Assembly: GCF_003122085.1 (NCBI RefSeq)
Contig: NZ_QEXV01000003.1
Coordinates: forward strand, 437,001 to 501,000
Direction of reading: 5' to 3'
Source: Marinicauda salina
Lineage (GTDB): Bacteria > Pseudomonadota > Alphaproteobacteria > Caulobacterales > Maricaulaceae
Length of the DNA stretch: 64,000 bases
The position numbers and the translations under genes are program-made. The notes under the pieces are model-generated. The model was given only the letters and a program-made list of their open reading frames with translations, was not told the origin of the DNA and did not search any database. Positions 53,018 through 63,010 of this stretch are shown here, piece by piece (the first letter of the stretch is position 1; each line of letters starts with the position of its first letter).

Positions 53018-53854
53018 TCACACCGCCACCGGCGCGGGAATCCGCGGATGGGGATCGTAGCCCTCGATCGAAATATCCTCGTAGTCGAAGGCGAAGAGAT
53101 CGGTGATGTCCGGGTTGAGCCTGAGCGTCGGCAGGGCGCGCGGCTCCCGCGAGAGCTGCTCGTTCACCTGCTCGAGATGGTTCTCGTAGATGTGGGCGTC
53201 GCCGAAGGTGTGGACGAACTCGCCGGGTTCGTAGCCGGTGGCCTGCGCGGCCATCGCGAGCAAAAGCGCATAGCTCGCGATGTTGAACGGCACGCCGAGG
53301 AACATGTCGGCCGAGCGCTGGTAGAGCTGCAGGCTGAGCCGGCCGCGGCTGACATTGAACTGGAACAGGGTGTGGCAGGGCGGCAGCGCCATCGAGGGCG
53401 TGTCGGCCGGGTTCCAGGCCGAGACGATGTGGCGGCGCGAATTGGGGTGTTTCCGGATCTGCTCGATCACGTCGGCGAGCTGGTCGATCGGCTCGCCGTC
53501 CGGGCCGGTCCAGGCGCGCCACTGCTTGCCGTAGACCGGGCCGAGCTCGCCGGTCTCGTCGGCCCACTCGTCCCAGATCGTGACTCCGCGCTCGTTGAGC
53601 CATTTGACGTTGGTGAGCCCCTTCACGAACCAGAGCAGCTCCACGGCGACCGACTTGAAATGGACTTTCTTGGTGGTGAGCAGCGGGAAGCCGTCGGCGA
53701 GATCGCAGCGAATCTGCCGGCCGAACACCGAGCGCGTGCCCACGCCGGTGCGGTCGTCGGTCTTCTCGCCGGTCTTCAGGATGTCGCGCAGCAGATCGAG
53801 ATAGGCCCGCTCGATGGGCGAGCCGGTCTCGGCGTGATGTTCGGCGAGCGCCAT
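53018..53854 (-). CDS. thyA: Thymidylate synthase
   Basis: 278 aa. Makes dTMP from dUMP and methylene-tetrahydrofolate. [35 protein letters not shown], catalytic Cys in [14 protein letters not shown] (near residue 157), [22 protein letters not shown] and the C-terminal [13 protein letters not shown] are diagnostic. AGGAGG lies just before the start. Confidence 0.97.
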   Translation of the reverse strand: MALAEHHAETGSPIERAYLDLLRDILKTGEKTDDRTGVGTRSVFGRQIRCDLADGFPLLTTKKVHFKSVAVELLWFVKGLTNVKWLNERGVTIWDEWADETGELGPVYGKQWRAWTGPDGEPIDQLADVIEQIRKHPNSRRHIVSAWNPADTPSMALPPCHTLFQFNVSRGRLSLQLYQRSADMFLGVPFNIASYALLLAMAAQATGYEPGEFVHTFGDAHIYENHLEQVNEQLSREPRALPTLRLNPDITDLFAFDYEDISIEGYDPHPRIPAPVAV

Positions 53855-54015
53855 GGCGGACCTCCTGCGGCGATTGCGCGGATGCTCGCCCGATTCGTCC
53901 CCATCGGCGCCGGCCCGGCAAGCCCCGGCCTCAGCCCGCCCGTGGAAAATCCCGGATTCGCGCTTGCGCCCTTGCGGCTGCGGGCGCAGAGTGCGCGCCT
54001 CGGAACAAAAGGGGA

Positions 54016-54390
54016 ATGATGATGATCGGATACGTCACGCTCGGCACCAATGATCGCGAACGCTCGGCGAAATTCTACGACGCGCTGTTCAAGGAGTTCG
54101 GCGTCGGCCGGATGATGGAGGAGGAGCAGTTCATCGCCTGGGGCGAGATGGGCGGCGCCCCGGGGATCGCCGCGACCCGGCCCCATGACGGAAAGCCGGC
54201 AACGGTCGGCAACGGCGTGATGGTCGCGCTGGCGGCGAAGGACCGCGCCCAGGTCGACAAGGTCTACGAGACGGCGCTGGCGAATGGCGGGACCGACGAA
54301 GGCGCGCCCGGCGAGCGCTTCGATGGCTTCTACGCGGGCTATTTCCGCGATCCCGACGGCAACAAGCTCAACGTCTTCGTCATGGGCTGA
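54016..54390 (+). CDS. VOC/glyoxalase-family protein
   Basis: 124 aa. Single vicinal-oxygen-chelate domain: [26 protein letters not shown] ... [19 protein letters not shown]. Starts with three ATG codons in a row (54016, 54019, 54022... the first two in frame as MMM), after AAAGGGG. Substrate unknown. Confidence 0.85.
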   Translation: MMMIGYVTLGTNDRERSAKFYDALFKEFGVGRMMEEEQFIAWGEMGGAPGIAATRPHDGKPATVGNGVMVALAAKDRAQVDKVYETALANGGTDEGAPGERFDGFYAGYFRDPDGNKLNVFVMG

Positions 54391-55090
54391 CGGCGTCGGC
54401 CTCGAACGCCGCGCAGTCTCCCGCGGCGCGCGCCGACAGCCGCCGCATCAGGCTGCGCGGCAGGAGGTGGGTTCCCGGCGCGCCCGCCGGCGCGCCGGCC
54501 TCGCTGAGACGCGCCGCCGTCCAGACATTGCAGGTATGGAAGAGGTGGTAGCGCGGCGCGGCGTGGACGAAGCCGCTGTCCGGCCCGTACCAGCCCGCCC
54601 CCGCCGGCCGCGGCGCGCCGGCTTCGTCCAGCGCGAAGGCGGCGTCGATCTCCGCGGCGAGGCGGGCGAGCCCGGCTTCTGACACCGCGACGTCGACGAA
54701 TTCGCGGTTCAGCGCTTCGTCGGGCGGGCGGTCGAAGGCCGCGACATGCAGCACGGACGGCGTCGGCCAGGCCAGCGCGGTGACCGCCGAGACCGGCGTG
54801 ATCCCGCGGCGGAAGGCCTCCGCGTCGCCCCAGCCGACGGCGTACCAGGCGGCGTCGGGATAGAGCCGGCGGAGCGGCGAGGCCGGCGCGACGGCCCGGG
54901 CGGGCAGATGGATCTCGGTGTGCCAGCCCCCGGCGCTCACCGCAATCATCGCGCAATCGCCGGGCCCAGGCGGCGGCGGACGATCGGCCGAGCCCGCGCA
55001 GGCGGCGAGGATCATCACCCCGACGAGCGCGAGCAGGCCGGGACGGCGCGCGATCGCGCTGACCCGCATGGGCGCGAAACCTTTCATCAA
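54380..55090 (-). CDS. DUF2459 family lipoprotein
   Basis: 236 aa with signal peptide and lipobox LAAC. CAMIAVSAGGWHTEIHLPARA, AAWYAVGWGDAEAFRR and HLFHTCNVWTAARLSEAG match DUF2459 (TIGR02117-type) proteins, of unknown function. Its 3' end overlaps the convergent VOC gene by 11 nt. The ATG eight codons in (MRVSAIARR, 55069) is an alternative start. Confidence 0.78.
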   Translation of the reverse strand: MMKGFAPMRVSAIARRPGLLALVGVMILAACAGSADRPPPPGPGDCAMIAVSAGGWHTEIHLPARAVAPASPLRRLYPDAAWYAVGWGDAEAFRRGITPVSAVTALAWPTPSVLHVAAFDRPPDEALNREFVDVAVSEAGLARLAAEIDAAFALDEAGAPRPAGAGWYGPDSGFVHAAPRYHLFHTCNVWTAARLSEAGAPAGAPGTHLLPRSLMRRLSARAAGDCAAFEADAVSP

Positions 55091-55104
55091 GGCGGAACGG
55101 TGCT

Positions 55105-55440
55105 TATATTGGGGTCGTCGCGCAAGCGACTATGGCGATAAAGGCGCGTGTAATAACCAGACCGGACCCGGGTGCGAATCCCGGCGGCTCCACCAACTTC
55201 TTCCGGCTCGTTGGGCCGCGTTCATGGGGCCGAATTAGGATCGACGGCTGGCTAAAGACGTAGCTTTCGCCCGCATGGGCTCCGTTATCAGCCCATTGTT
55301 AAAGTTGCCAACGACAACTTTGCTGAAGAGGCCGTTCTCGCTGCGTAATGCAGCGCGAGCGTCTCGCTCTTAAGTCCTGACCTCTAGCATGGTCAGGCGG
55401 GGTTCGGAGGGCGCCTGGCAACAGAAGCCCTCCACTTTAT
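55105..55440 (+). ncRNA. ssrA: Permuted two-piece tmRNA (ssrA)
   Basis: Rescues stalled ribosomes. The gene order is circularly permuted: the acceptor piece comes first and ends GGTGCGAATCCCGG (T-arm), then GGCTCCACCA at 55195; a short spacer (about 55196-55225) follows; then the coding piece starts GGGGCC (55226), which pairs with GGCTCC to form the acceptor stem. The tag reading frame is at 55307-55348 and encodes ANDNFAEEAVLAA-stop, an alphaproteobacterial-type tag. Later hairpins (GTCCTGACC...GGTCAGG; GGAGGGC...GCCCTCC) look like pseudoknot parts. Outer ends are approximate. Confidence 0.93.
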
Positions 55441-55461
55441 TTTCCGAAAATTCGGACTCCC

Positions 55462-56463
55462 TCACCCGCCCTGCAGGCGATCGAGATCGCGCATCTGCGT
55501 GATCACGCGCCGGCGCGCGCGCCGGGCGTCGCGGAACTCGTCGGGCGACAGCGACAGCGCCTGCTCGTAACGCTGCAGCGCCAGCTCGAGCCGGCCGAAC
55601 ACCTCCGCGCAGACGCCCAGATTGTAGAGCAGGCCGGCGGTGCGCACGCCCGAAGTCTCGAGCTCCTCCCAGATCGTGCAGGCCTCGCCCAGCCGGTCGT
55701 CGCCGGCCAGCTCGTAGCCCGCCTGGAAGCGCGCCGCGACAGGTTCGGGCAGGTTGTCGCCCGGGCGCTGGAAGGGCGCGCGCACGCGCTCCTCGTGGGG
55801 CAGGAACAACTCGCGCAGCGGCCGGGCGGCGTCGCGCCGGGCCTGGTCGCGCAGCTGCGGGATCGTGTAGGGCAGATGCTCGTCCTCGCAGTAATACATC
55901 CCGCTCTCGCCGCGCACGATGTCGTTGAAGAGCGTGCGCCCGGTGGCGGTCTCGACGAGCAAGACGCGCGCCTCGATGCGCGCGTCGACGTCCCAGCACG
56001 GAATCTCGACAACGCGCACCTCGGTGCAGTCGCCGTCCTCGTCGCGCGCGACGCAGTCGTCCTCCTCGCGCGTGTACTCGCGATCGTCGACGATCTCGTC
56101 GAGCACGCTGCCGCCGATCACCCCGTCGACATCGATCCGCCGGCCGATCTCGACGAGCCCCGCCGCGCCGCGCCGCGCCGGACGGTAGCGGCCGCGCGCA
56201 TAGCGCGGACCGGCGCTCGACGGGTCGACGACGCTCACCGCAGGCTGGCCGCGAAAGCGCGCCGCGACCATCTCGGATTCGATCTCCTCGGCGAGCACGG
56301 TTCCGCCCGGTCCGGCGAAATCCATCACGGCGAGCGAATAGATGCGCTCCGCGCCGAGCACGCGCGGGGCGCGCTCGACATTGACGGTGGCCGAGTTGGC
56401 GCAGGCCGCGGCGAGAAAGCCCAGCGCCGCGACGACGAGCGATCTTGCGGTCGAAACTCTCAT
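55462..56463 (-). CDS. Lipoprotein with C-terminal TPR-like repeat
   Basis: 333 aa. Signal peptide and lipobox AAAC (Cys near 21). The N-terminal domain (YSLAVMDFAGPGGTVLAEEIESEMVAARF ... DVDGVIGGSVLDEI) looks like the CsgG/TolB-N-like fold of outer-membrane assembly lipoproteins. It has several Cys in an acidic loop (EEDDCVARDEDGDC), and the end (LLYNLGVCAEVFGRLELALQRYEQALSLSP) is a TPR. Role unknown. Confidence 0.65.
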   Translation of the reverse strand: MRVSTARSLVVAALGFLAAACANSATVNVERAPRVLGAERIYSLAVMDFAGPGGTVLAEEIESEMVAARFRGQPAVSVVDPSSAGPRYARGRYRPARRGAAGLVEIGRRIDVDGVIGGSVLDEIVDDREYTREEDDCVARDEDGDCTEVRVVEIPCWDVDARIEARVLLVETATGRTLFNDIVRGESGMYYCEDEHLPYTIPQLRDQARRDAARPLRELFLPHEERVRAPFQRPGDNLPEPVAARFQAGYELAGDDRLGEACTIWEELETSGVRTAGLLYNLGVCAEVFGRLELALQRYEQALSLSPDEFRDARRARRRVITQMRDLDRLQGG

Positions 56464-56524
56464 GACGTCCCCCCTCGCCCGGAAGCGTGGCGCACCGATC
56501 GCGCCCGCGCAACCGTGCGGGCGC

Positions 56525-57910
56525 TCAGCGGCGGAAAACCTTGAGCGGCATGCCGCCCTCGGGCCGCATGGTCACCTGCATGACCGGCCGCACCTCGCCG
56601 TGGGCGGGTTCGAAAGCCAGATTCGCGGCGAAGCTCGCCAGCATGATCACCGCCTCCATCATCGCGAACTGGGCGCCGAGGCAGGCCCGCGGCCCGCCGC
56701 CGAACGGCATGAAGAGATAGCGGTCGCGCGGCCGGCGTTCGGGACCGAAGCGATCGGGATCGAAGTCGTCCGGGGCGTCCCAGAGGCTGCGGTTTCGATG
56801 CAGGGCGTAGAAAGCGAGCAGCGCGACGTCGCCCTTCTTCACCGGGCGGCCGCCGACCTCGGTGTCGCGCATGGCCCGCCGTCCGACGATCGGGGCGGGC
56901 GGAAACAGCCGCATCGATTCCTCGATCACCTGGCGGGTGAAGACCAGCTTCGCGACGTCTTCGGCCGCCGGCGCGCGCCCGCCGAGCACGGCGTCGGCCT
57001 CTTCCTGCAGGCGCGCCTGCGTCGCGGGATCGTTGGCGACGAGATAGAGCGTCCAGGTGAGCGTGATCGCCGTGGTCTCGTGGCCCGCCGCGATGAAGGT
57101 CATCAGCGTATCGCGGATGTCGACGTCGCTGAGCGCCGCGCCCGTCTCCTCGTCGCGCACGGTGAGCAGCAGGCCGAGCAGGTCCTCGCCGGGCTCGTCC
57201 GTGGCCCGGCGACGCTCGATCTGGGCGCGCGCGGCCCGGCGAAACACCGACCGGGCGCGCAGGGCGCGCGGCCCCATCAGACGGGGAACCCACTCGGGAA
57301 ACGGGACGAGATCGGACATGCGCATCGTGCCGATCTCCTCGAGGAGGGCGTCGATCGCCGCGCGCACCTCGCCGCGGTCGAACGCCTCGACGTCGGAGAA
57401 CAGGGCGCGCTCGATCACCGCGAAGGTCGCGTCGGTCATCACGGCCTGGACTTCGACGGGACCGTCGGCTTCGGCCAGTCGCGCGACAGCGTCGTTCGCG
57501 GCGTCGGCCATGACCGGCGCGAAGCGGTCGATGCGGCGCTTGAGGAAAGCCGGCTGCAGCGTCATGCGCTGGCGCCGCCAGCTCTCGCCATGCGCGGTCA
57601 GGATCGCGTCGCCGAGCACGGGCCGCAGCATGCGCACGATCAGCGGCGACTTGCGCCAGGAGTCGAAATCGTCCTGCAGGACGGTCTTCATCTCCTCCGG
57701 CCCGGAGAGCTCGTGAACCGTCCGGCCGAGATAGGGCCCGCTGACGATGGTCTGCTCGAACAGCAGGGAGGGGAGAATGGAGAGCGGATTGTCGCGCATC
57801 ATCCGGCCGGTCTTCACCAGGCCGACCGGCTGATCGAGCGGGACGGCCGCGGCGGGCCTGAACAGGCTCGCGGCCGGGCCGGACGATCCGCGGCGCGACG
57901 CGTCGGTCAT
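56525..57910 (-). CDS. Cytochrome P450
   Basis: 461 aa, soluble. I-helix AAGHETTAITLTWTLYL, K-helix ExxR in VIEESMRLFPPAP, heme loop MPFGGGPRACLGAQFAMMEA with the Cys ligand. Complete. Resembles bacterial P450s of the CYP102/CYP110-like fatty-acid group (tentative). No redox partner is adjacent. Single gene, divergent from sspB. Confidence 0.93.
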   Translation of the reverse strand: MTDASRRGSSGPAASLFRPAAAVPLDQPVGLVKTGRMMRDNPLSILPSLLFEQTIVSGPYLGRTVHELSGPEEMKTVLQDDFDSWRKSPLIVRMLRPVLGDAILTAHGESWRRQRMTLQPAFLKRRIDRFAPVMADAANDAVARLAEADGPVEVQAVMTDATFAVIERALFSDVEAFDRGEVRAAIDALLEEIGTMRMSDLVPFPEWVPRLMGPRALRARSVFRRAARAQIERRRATDEPGEDLLGLLLTVRDEETGAALSDVDIRDTLMTFIAAGHETTAITLTWTLYLVANDPATQARLQEEADAVLGGRAPAAEDVAKLVFTRQVIEESMRLFPPAPIVGRRAMRDTEVGGRPVKKGDVALLAFYALHRNRSLWDAPDDFDPDRFGPERRPRDRYLFMPFGGGPRACLGAQFAMMEAVIMLASFAANLAFEPAHGEVRPVMQVTMRPEGGMPLKVFRR

Positions 57911-58041
57911 GGCCTCTCCTCTCGCCTCAAGCGATTACCACGCCAGCCAAACTAGCTGCGTACGCCGCCGCGCCAACCGTTCCTTCCAATTGACGCGCCT
58001 CCCGCATTGGATAGGCTCGCCAGTCATCCGGTCTGGGAGGG

Positions 58042-58524
58042 ATGCGCGTGGCCGACGACCTCATGCAATACGACAAGCTGGCGCAGCAGGCGCTGCGCCA
58101 GGTTGTGCGTGAGGCGCTGATGCGGGCGGCGAACAAGGGTCTGCCCGGCGCGCACCACTTCTTCATCAGCTTCAAGACGCGCGATCCCGACTGCGATCTC
58201 GACGAGAGCCTGCTGAAGGCCTACCCGGACGAGATGACGATCGTGCTCGAGCACCAGTTCTGGGATCTCGGCGCCGACGACGACGGATTCGAGGTGACGC
58301 TGAAGTTCGACGGCGTGCCGAAATATCTCCGCGTGCCGTGGCGGGCCATAACCCGCTTCCATGACCCCGCGGTGAATTTCCATCTCCCGTTCGACTACGA
58401 GGAGCCGGAAAAGCCCGCCGTGGGCAAAGACCGCCGTAAGACCGCCGCATCGGACGACGCCGCGGTCGGAGATGACGACGAGCACACCGTGGTCAGCCTG
58501 GACGCCTTCCGGAAGAAAGAGTGA
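58042..58524 (+). CDS. sspB: SspB-type ClpXP adaptor
   Basis: 160 aa. Delivers ssrA-tagged proteins to ClpXP. The alpha-type SspB core is visible (YDKLAQQALRQVVREALMRAA, LPGAHHFFISFKTRDP, YPDEMTIVLEHQFWDL, VTLKFDGVPKYLRVPWRAITRFHDPAVNF), with an acidic linker and a C-terminal ClpX-binding tail (VVSLDAFRKK). Its ssrA partner is 2.6 kb upstream. GTGA overlap with the next gene. Confidence 0.92.
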   Translation: MRVADDLMQYDKLAQQALRQVVREALMRAANKGLPGAHHFFISFKTRDPDCDLDESLLKAYPDEMTIVLEHQFWDLGADDDGFEVTLKFDGVPKYLRVPWRAITRFHDPAVNFHLPFDYEEPEKPAVGKDRRKTAASDDAAVGDDDEHTVVSLDAFRKKE

Positions 58525-58951
58525 GCCGGACGCCCCTCGACAAGGAGACGGTGCGCAGGCTGCTCACCGATCCCGAGAACATTCCCGAAGCCACGCGGCT
58601 GTTCGGGTTCGAGCTGATCGACATCGATCCCGAGGCGGGCTGGGCCGAGGCGGCCTTCCACGCCCGGCGCGAATTCCTAAACCCGAACGGCTCCGTCCAG
58701 GGCGGCATCGTGACCGGCTTCCTGGATGAGGCGATGTCGGTCGCCGCCTTCGTGATGGCGAACATGGAGGCCCGCGTGCCGACGCTGGAGATGAAGACGA
58801 GCTTCCTGCGCCCGCTCGGCGAGGGCCGGTGCACCGCGCGCGGCGAGGTGGTGCGGCTGGGCCGGTCGGTCGCCTTCACGCAGGGCCGGCTGTTCGACGC
58901 CGAAGGCGCGCTGTGCGCGACGGCGACGGCCACCGCGGCGGTGCGCCGCCG

Positions 58952-58955
<4 letters not shown>
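58521..58955 (+). CDS. PaaI-type hotdog thioesterase
   Basis: 144 aa, GTG start overlapping the sspB stop. Hotdog pattern: FLNPNGSVQGGIVTGFLDEAMSVAAF, VPTLEMKTSFLRPLGEGRCTARGEVVRLGRSVAFTQGRLFD. Acts on an acyl-CoA (specificity unknown). GTGA overlap with the MFS gene. Confidence 0.85.
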
Positions 58956-60159
<1,204 letters not shown>

Positions 60160-60163
<4 letters not shown>

Positions 60164-61032
60164 CCCGACAGCTGCACGTCCATCAGATCGACGCCCGCGG
60201 GCGCGGGAATGTCGTCGGGCACGAAGAAGTCCGGAAGCAGCGGCTGGCCGGGCTCGACGGCGAACTGGTCGAGATCGGTCACGCCCTCGGCGGCGAGGAA
60301 GGTGTCGTCGATGAGGAAATTGCCGGTGAACTCGGCGGCCGGCTTGGTGAGCACGCGATACGCGGTCTCGGCGAGGATCTCGGGCTTGCGGCAGTTGGCG
60401 AAGGCCTCTTCTCCGGCGAGCACGTTGGCGATCGCCGCCGTGGCGATGGCGGTGCGCGGCCAGATCGCGTTGGCCGCGATCCTGCCGCGGAACTCGCCCG
60501 CCCAGCCCAGGATGCACAGGCTCATGCCGAATTTCGCGCTGGTGTAGGCGACGTGCGGGGCGAACCATTTCTCCTTCATGTCGAGTGGCGGCGACAGGGC
60601 GAGGATGTGGGGGTTCTCCGCCTTCTCGAGATGCGGCAGGCATTTCTGGGTCACAAGGAAGGTGCCGCGCGCGTTGACCTGGTGCATCAGGTCCCAGCGC
60701 TTCATCGGCGTGTCCTTCGTGCCGACCGGAAAGATCGCCGAGGCGTTGTTGACCACGATGTCGATCCCGCCGAACGCCTTGGCCGTCTTCTCGACGGCGT
60801 GTTCGACGCTGTCCTCGTCGCGAATGTCGCAGACCACCGGCAGCGCCTTGCCGCCGGCGGCCTCGACGGCCTCGGCGGCGGTGTGGATCGTGCCCTCGAG
60901 CTTGGGATGCGGCTTGTCGGTCTTGGCCGCGATGGCGACATTGGCGCCGTCGGCGGCGCAGCGCTCGGCGATCGCCAGGCCGATGCCGCGGCTCGCGCCG
61001 GTGATGAAGAGGGTCTTTCCTTCGAGGGACAT
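60160..61032 (-). CDS. SDR-family oxidoreductase (HSDL2-like)
   Basis: 290 aa. Classical SDR: FITGASRGIGLAIAERC, VNNASAIFP (NNAG variant), catalytic Tyr-x3-Lys in YTSAKFGMSLC. The unusual AAKTDKPHPKLEGTIHTAAEAVEAAGGKALPV segment matches hydroxysteroid dehydrogenase-like 2 proteins, which often act in fatty-acid or sterol metabolism. Substrate not shown. Confidence 0.88.
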
Positions 61033-61083
61033 GCGCGCGGCCTCCTCCTCGCAACTGGGATTGCGGGGGAGACTAGAGCGCGG

Positions 61084-61839
61084 CTAGAGCGGACGCCAGA
61101 CCCGCCAGGGCGGACAGTGGAGCCCCGGCTCGCGCCGGCAGGACGCGAAGGTGAACAGCACGGTCTCGGCGCGGCCCACCACTTCGTCCATATGGACGTA
61201 GCCCAGCCCGGTCGCCACGCGGCTGTCCGCCGAGGCGTCGCGATTGTCGCCCATCAGGAAGAGATGGTTCTGCGGCACGGTGAACGGGCCGACATCGTCG
61301 AGCGGCATCGAATCCGAGCGCTCGTAGATGGCGTGCTCGACTCCGTTGGGCAGCGTCTCCTCGTAGACAACCGCCTGCACGATCTGGCCCGAACGGTCGC
61401 GATAGCGCACCGTGTCGACCGGCTCGCGCGGAACCGCCCCGTCGTTGATGTAGAGCCGGCCGGCGCGCACCTCGATGCGGTCGCCGGGCAGGCCGACGAC
61501 GCGCTTGATGAGATTGATGCCCTGGTCGGGATCGCGGACCACGATCACGTCGCCCCGCCTGGGCGTCGAGCCCAGGATCCGGCCCGACCAGCTGTCCGGC
61601 AGCAGGTAGCCCAGGCCGAGCGGCAGGGAATGGCGCGAATAGCCGTAGGCCCATTTCGACACCAGAACCCGGTCGCCGACCTGCAGGACGGGCTGCATGC
61701 TTTCCGAAGGGATGTGGAACGCGGCGAAGACGAAGGTGACCAGGACGAACCACACCGCCGCCACGCCCGCGAAGAAGCGAACCGTCTCGCCCAGCTCGTC
61801 GGCCGCTCTGCGGGCCAGACGGGTCACCGTCTCGTTCAT
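61084..61839 (-). CDS. lepB: Signal peptidase I
   Basis: 251 aa. N-terminal membrane helix (FFAGVAAVWFVLVTFVFAAF), catalytic Ser47 in IPSESMQPVLQVGDRVLV, catalytic Lys near 112 in NLIKRVVGLPGDRIEV, and the GDNRDASADSR box. Start overlaps the ybjQ stop by ATGA. Confidence 0.96.
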   Translation of the reverse strand: MNETVTRLARRAADELGETVRFFAGVAAVWFVLVTFVFAAFHIPSESMQPVLQVGDRVLVSKWAYGYSRHSLPLGLGYLLPDSWSGRILGSTPRRGDVIVVRDPDQGINLIKRVVGLPGDRIEVRAGRLYINDGAVPREPVDTVRYRDRSGQIVQAVVYEETLPNGVEHAIYERSDSMPLDDVGPFTVPQNHLFLMGDNRDASADSRVATGLGYVHMDEVVGRAETVLFTFASCRREPGLHCPPWRVWRPL

Positions 61840-62189
61840 TTGAGTTTCACCGCCGTTCCGTACGCGAGGATCTCCGCGGAGCCCTCCATAACCGTCGACG
61901 TCGAAAAGCGGAAGGTCACGACCGCATCGGCGCCCAACTGTTCCGCATGCGCAACAAGGCGGCCCAGCGCCTGTTCGCGCGCTTCGGCGAGCAGGCGCGT
62001 GTATTCGACGACTTCGCCTCCGACGAGATTCCTCAGACCGGCGATGAAGTCCCGGCCGAAGAAGCGGGCGCGCACAACGCTGCCGCGCGCGATCCCGAGC
62101 ACCTCGACGATCTCGCGCTCGGGAACGGTGTCGGCCATCGTTACGAGCACCGAAGAGCGGCCGGCGGGATGGGAGGGCGCGTCAGTCAT
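61836..62189 (-). CDS. YbjQ/UPF0145 family protein
   Basis: 117 aa. VLVTMADTVPEREIVEVLGIARGSVVRARFFGRDFIAGLRNLVGGEVVEYTRLLAEAREQAL and the end AVVTFRFSTSTVMEGSAEILAYGTAV are typical of YbjQ-type heavy-metal-binding-like proteins (pentamer-forming; function unclear). It overlaps both its neighbours. Confidence 0.88.
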   Translation of the reverse strand: MTDAPSHPAGRSSVLVTMADTVPEREIVEVLGIARGSVVRARFFGRDFIAGLRNLVGGEVVEYTRLLAEAREQALGRLVAHAEQLGADAVVTFRFSTSTVMEGSAEILAYGTAVKLK

Positions 62190-62394
62190 CGGTCATCGCC
62201 TCCCCGCGCCCGATCCTGCGCGCATAGATCCACGCGAGTCCCGCAGCGGTCCCGGCGGCGAACACCGCCCAGACCAGGCTCGCCGGGAACGGAAGCAACC
62301 AGCCGAACGTGGTCGCCGCCGCGGTGAGCGCGATGAAGACCACGCCCGATACCGCGAACAACATCCATTCAGGACGCAGCACGCCGTCCAACAT
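62182..62394 (-). CDS. Small hypothetical membrane protein
   Basis: 70 aa from ATG 62394, which GGGGAG precedes; a TTG eight codons upstream is less likely. Two hydrophobic helices (WMLFAVSGVVFIALTAAATTF; PASLVWAVFAAGTAAGLAWIYA). First gene of a small-protein/ybjQ/lepB operon, overlapping ybjQ by 8 nt. Function unknown. Confidence 0.65.
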   Translation of the reverse strand: MLDGVLRPEWMLFAVSGVVFIALTAAATTFGWLLPFPASLVWAVFAAGTAAGLAWIYARRIGRGEAMTDD

Positions 62395-62625
62395 CACTGA
62401 CCACTCCCCTCGTTTCAATCATGGGCTGTTCCGGCTCGCGAGCCAAGGTCGCGGCGCAGCGCCCCGCGGGCATCATGCTGCGACGGGGTTAAGCAGGTAT
62501 TTTCGGGCGCTCGGGGGTGGTCCCCGCGTCGGCGATCTGTGATACGCAATAGGGGCGCGCGGCCGCGCATCAGGCGATGACTGGCGCGAACGCGGCCGCG
62601 CTCGCGGCGGAGCGGGAGACGGAAC

Positions 62626-62997
62626 ATGACCGACGGCGACACCCCGGCAGCCCGGCAGGACACGAGCGGCGACCGCACGCTCGCGGTGATCAACTACATC
62701 CTGATTTTGCTCGGCGTGCCGTCGAGCGGGATCCTGCTGCTGATCGCGCTCATTCTCGCCTATATCCGGCTCGACCAGTCGCAGGGCTGGCTCCGGACGC
62801 ATTTCATCTACCAGATCCGCACGATCTGGGGCGGCCTGCTGTTCGTGGTCGTCGGCTGGGCGACGATCTGGATACTCGGCCTCGGCCTGCTGGTCTGGCT
62901 GTTCGGCGCGGTCTGGGTGCTGGTGCGCGGCGCCGTCGGCCTCGTGCGCCTCGTCGACGGGCGGGAGCACCCCGACCCGCGCGCCTTCCTGTTCTGA
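62626..62997 (+). CDS. DUF4870-type membrane protein
   Basis: 123 aa. TLAVINYILILLGVPSSGILLLIALILAYIRLDQ ... WLRTHFIYQIRTIW is the DUF4870/Tic20-like pattern of three to four helices. Function unknown. It converges on the acyl-CoA dehydrogenase gene with 13 nt between the stops. Confidence 0.78.
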   Translation: MTDGDTPAARQDTSGDRTLAVINYILILLGVPSSGILLLIALILAYIRLDQSQGWLRTHFIYQIRTIWGGLLFVVVGWATIWILGLGLLVWLFGAVWVLVRGAVGLVRLVDGREHPDPRAFLF

Positions 62998-63010
62998 ACC
63001 GACCCGCGCC

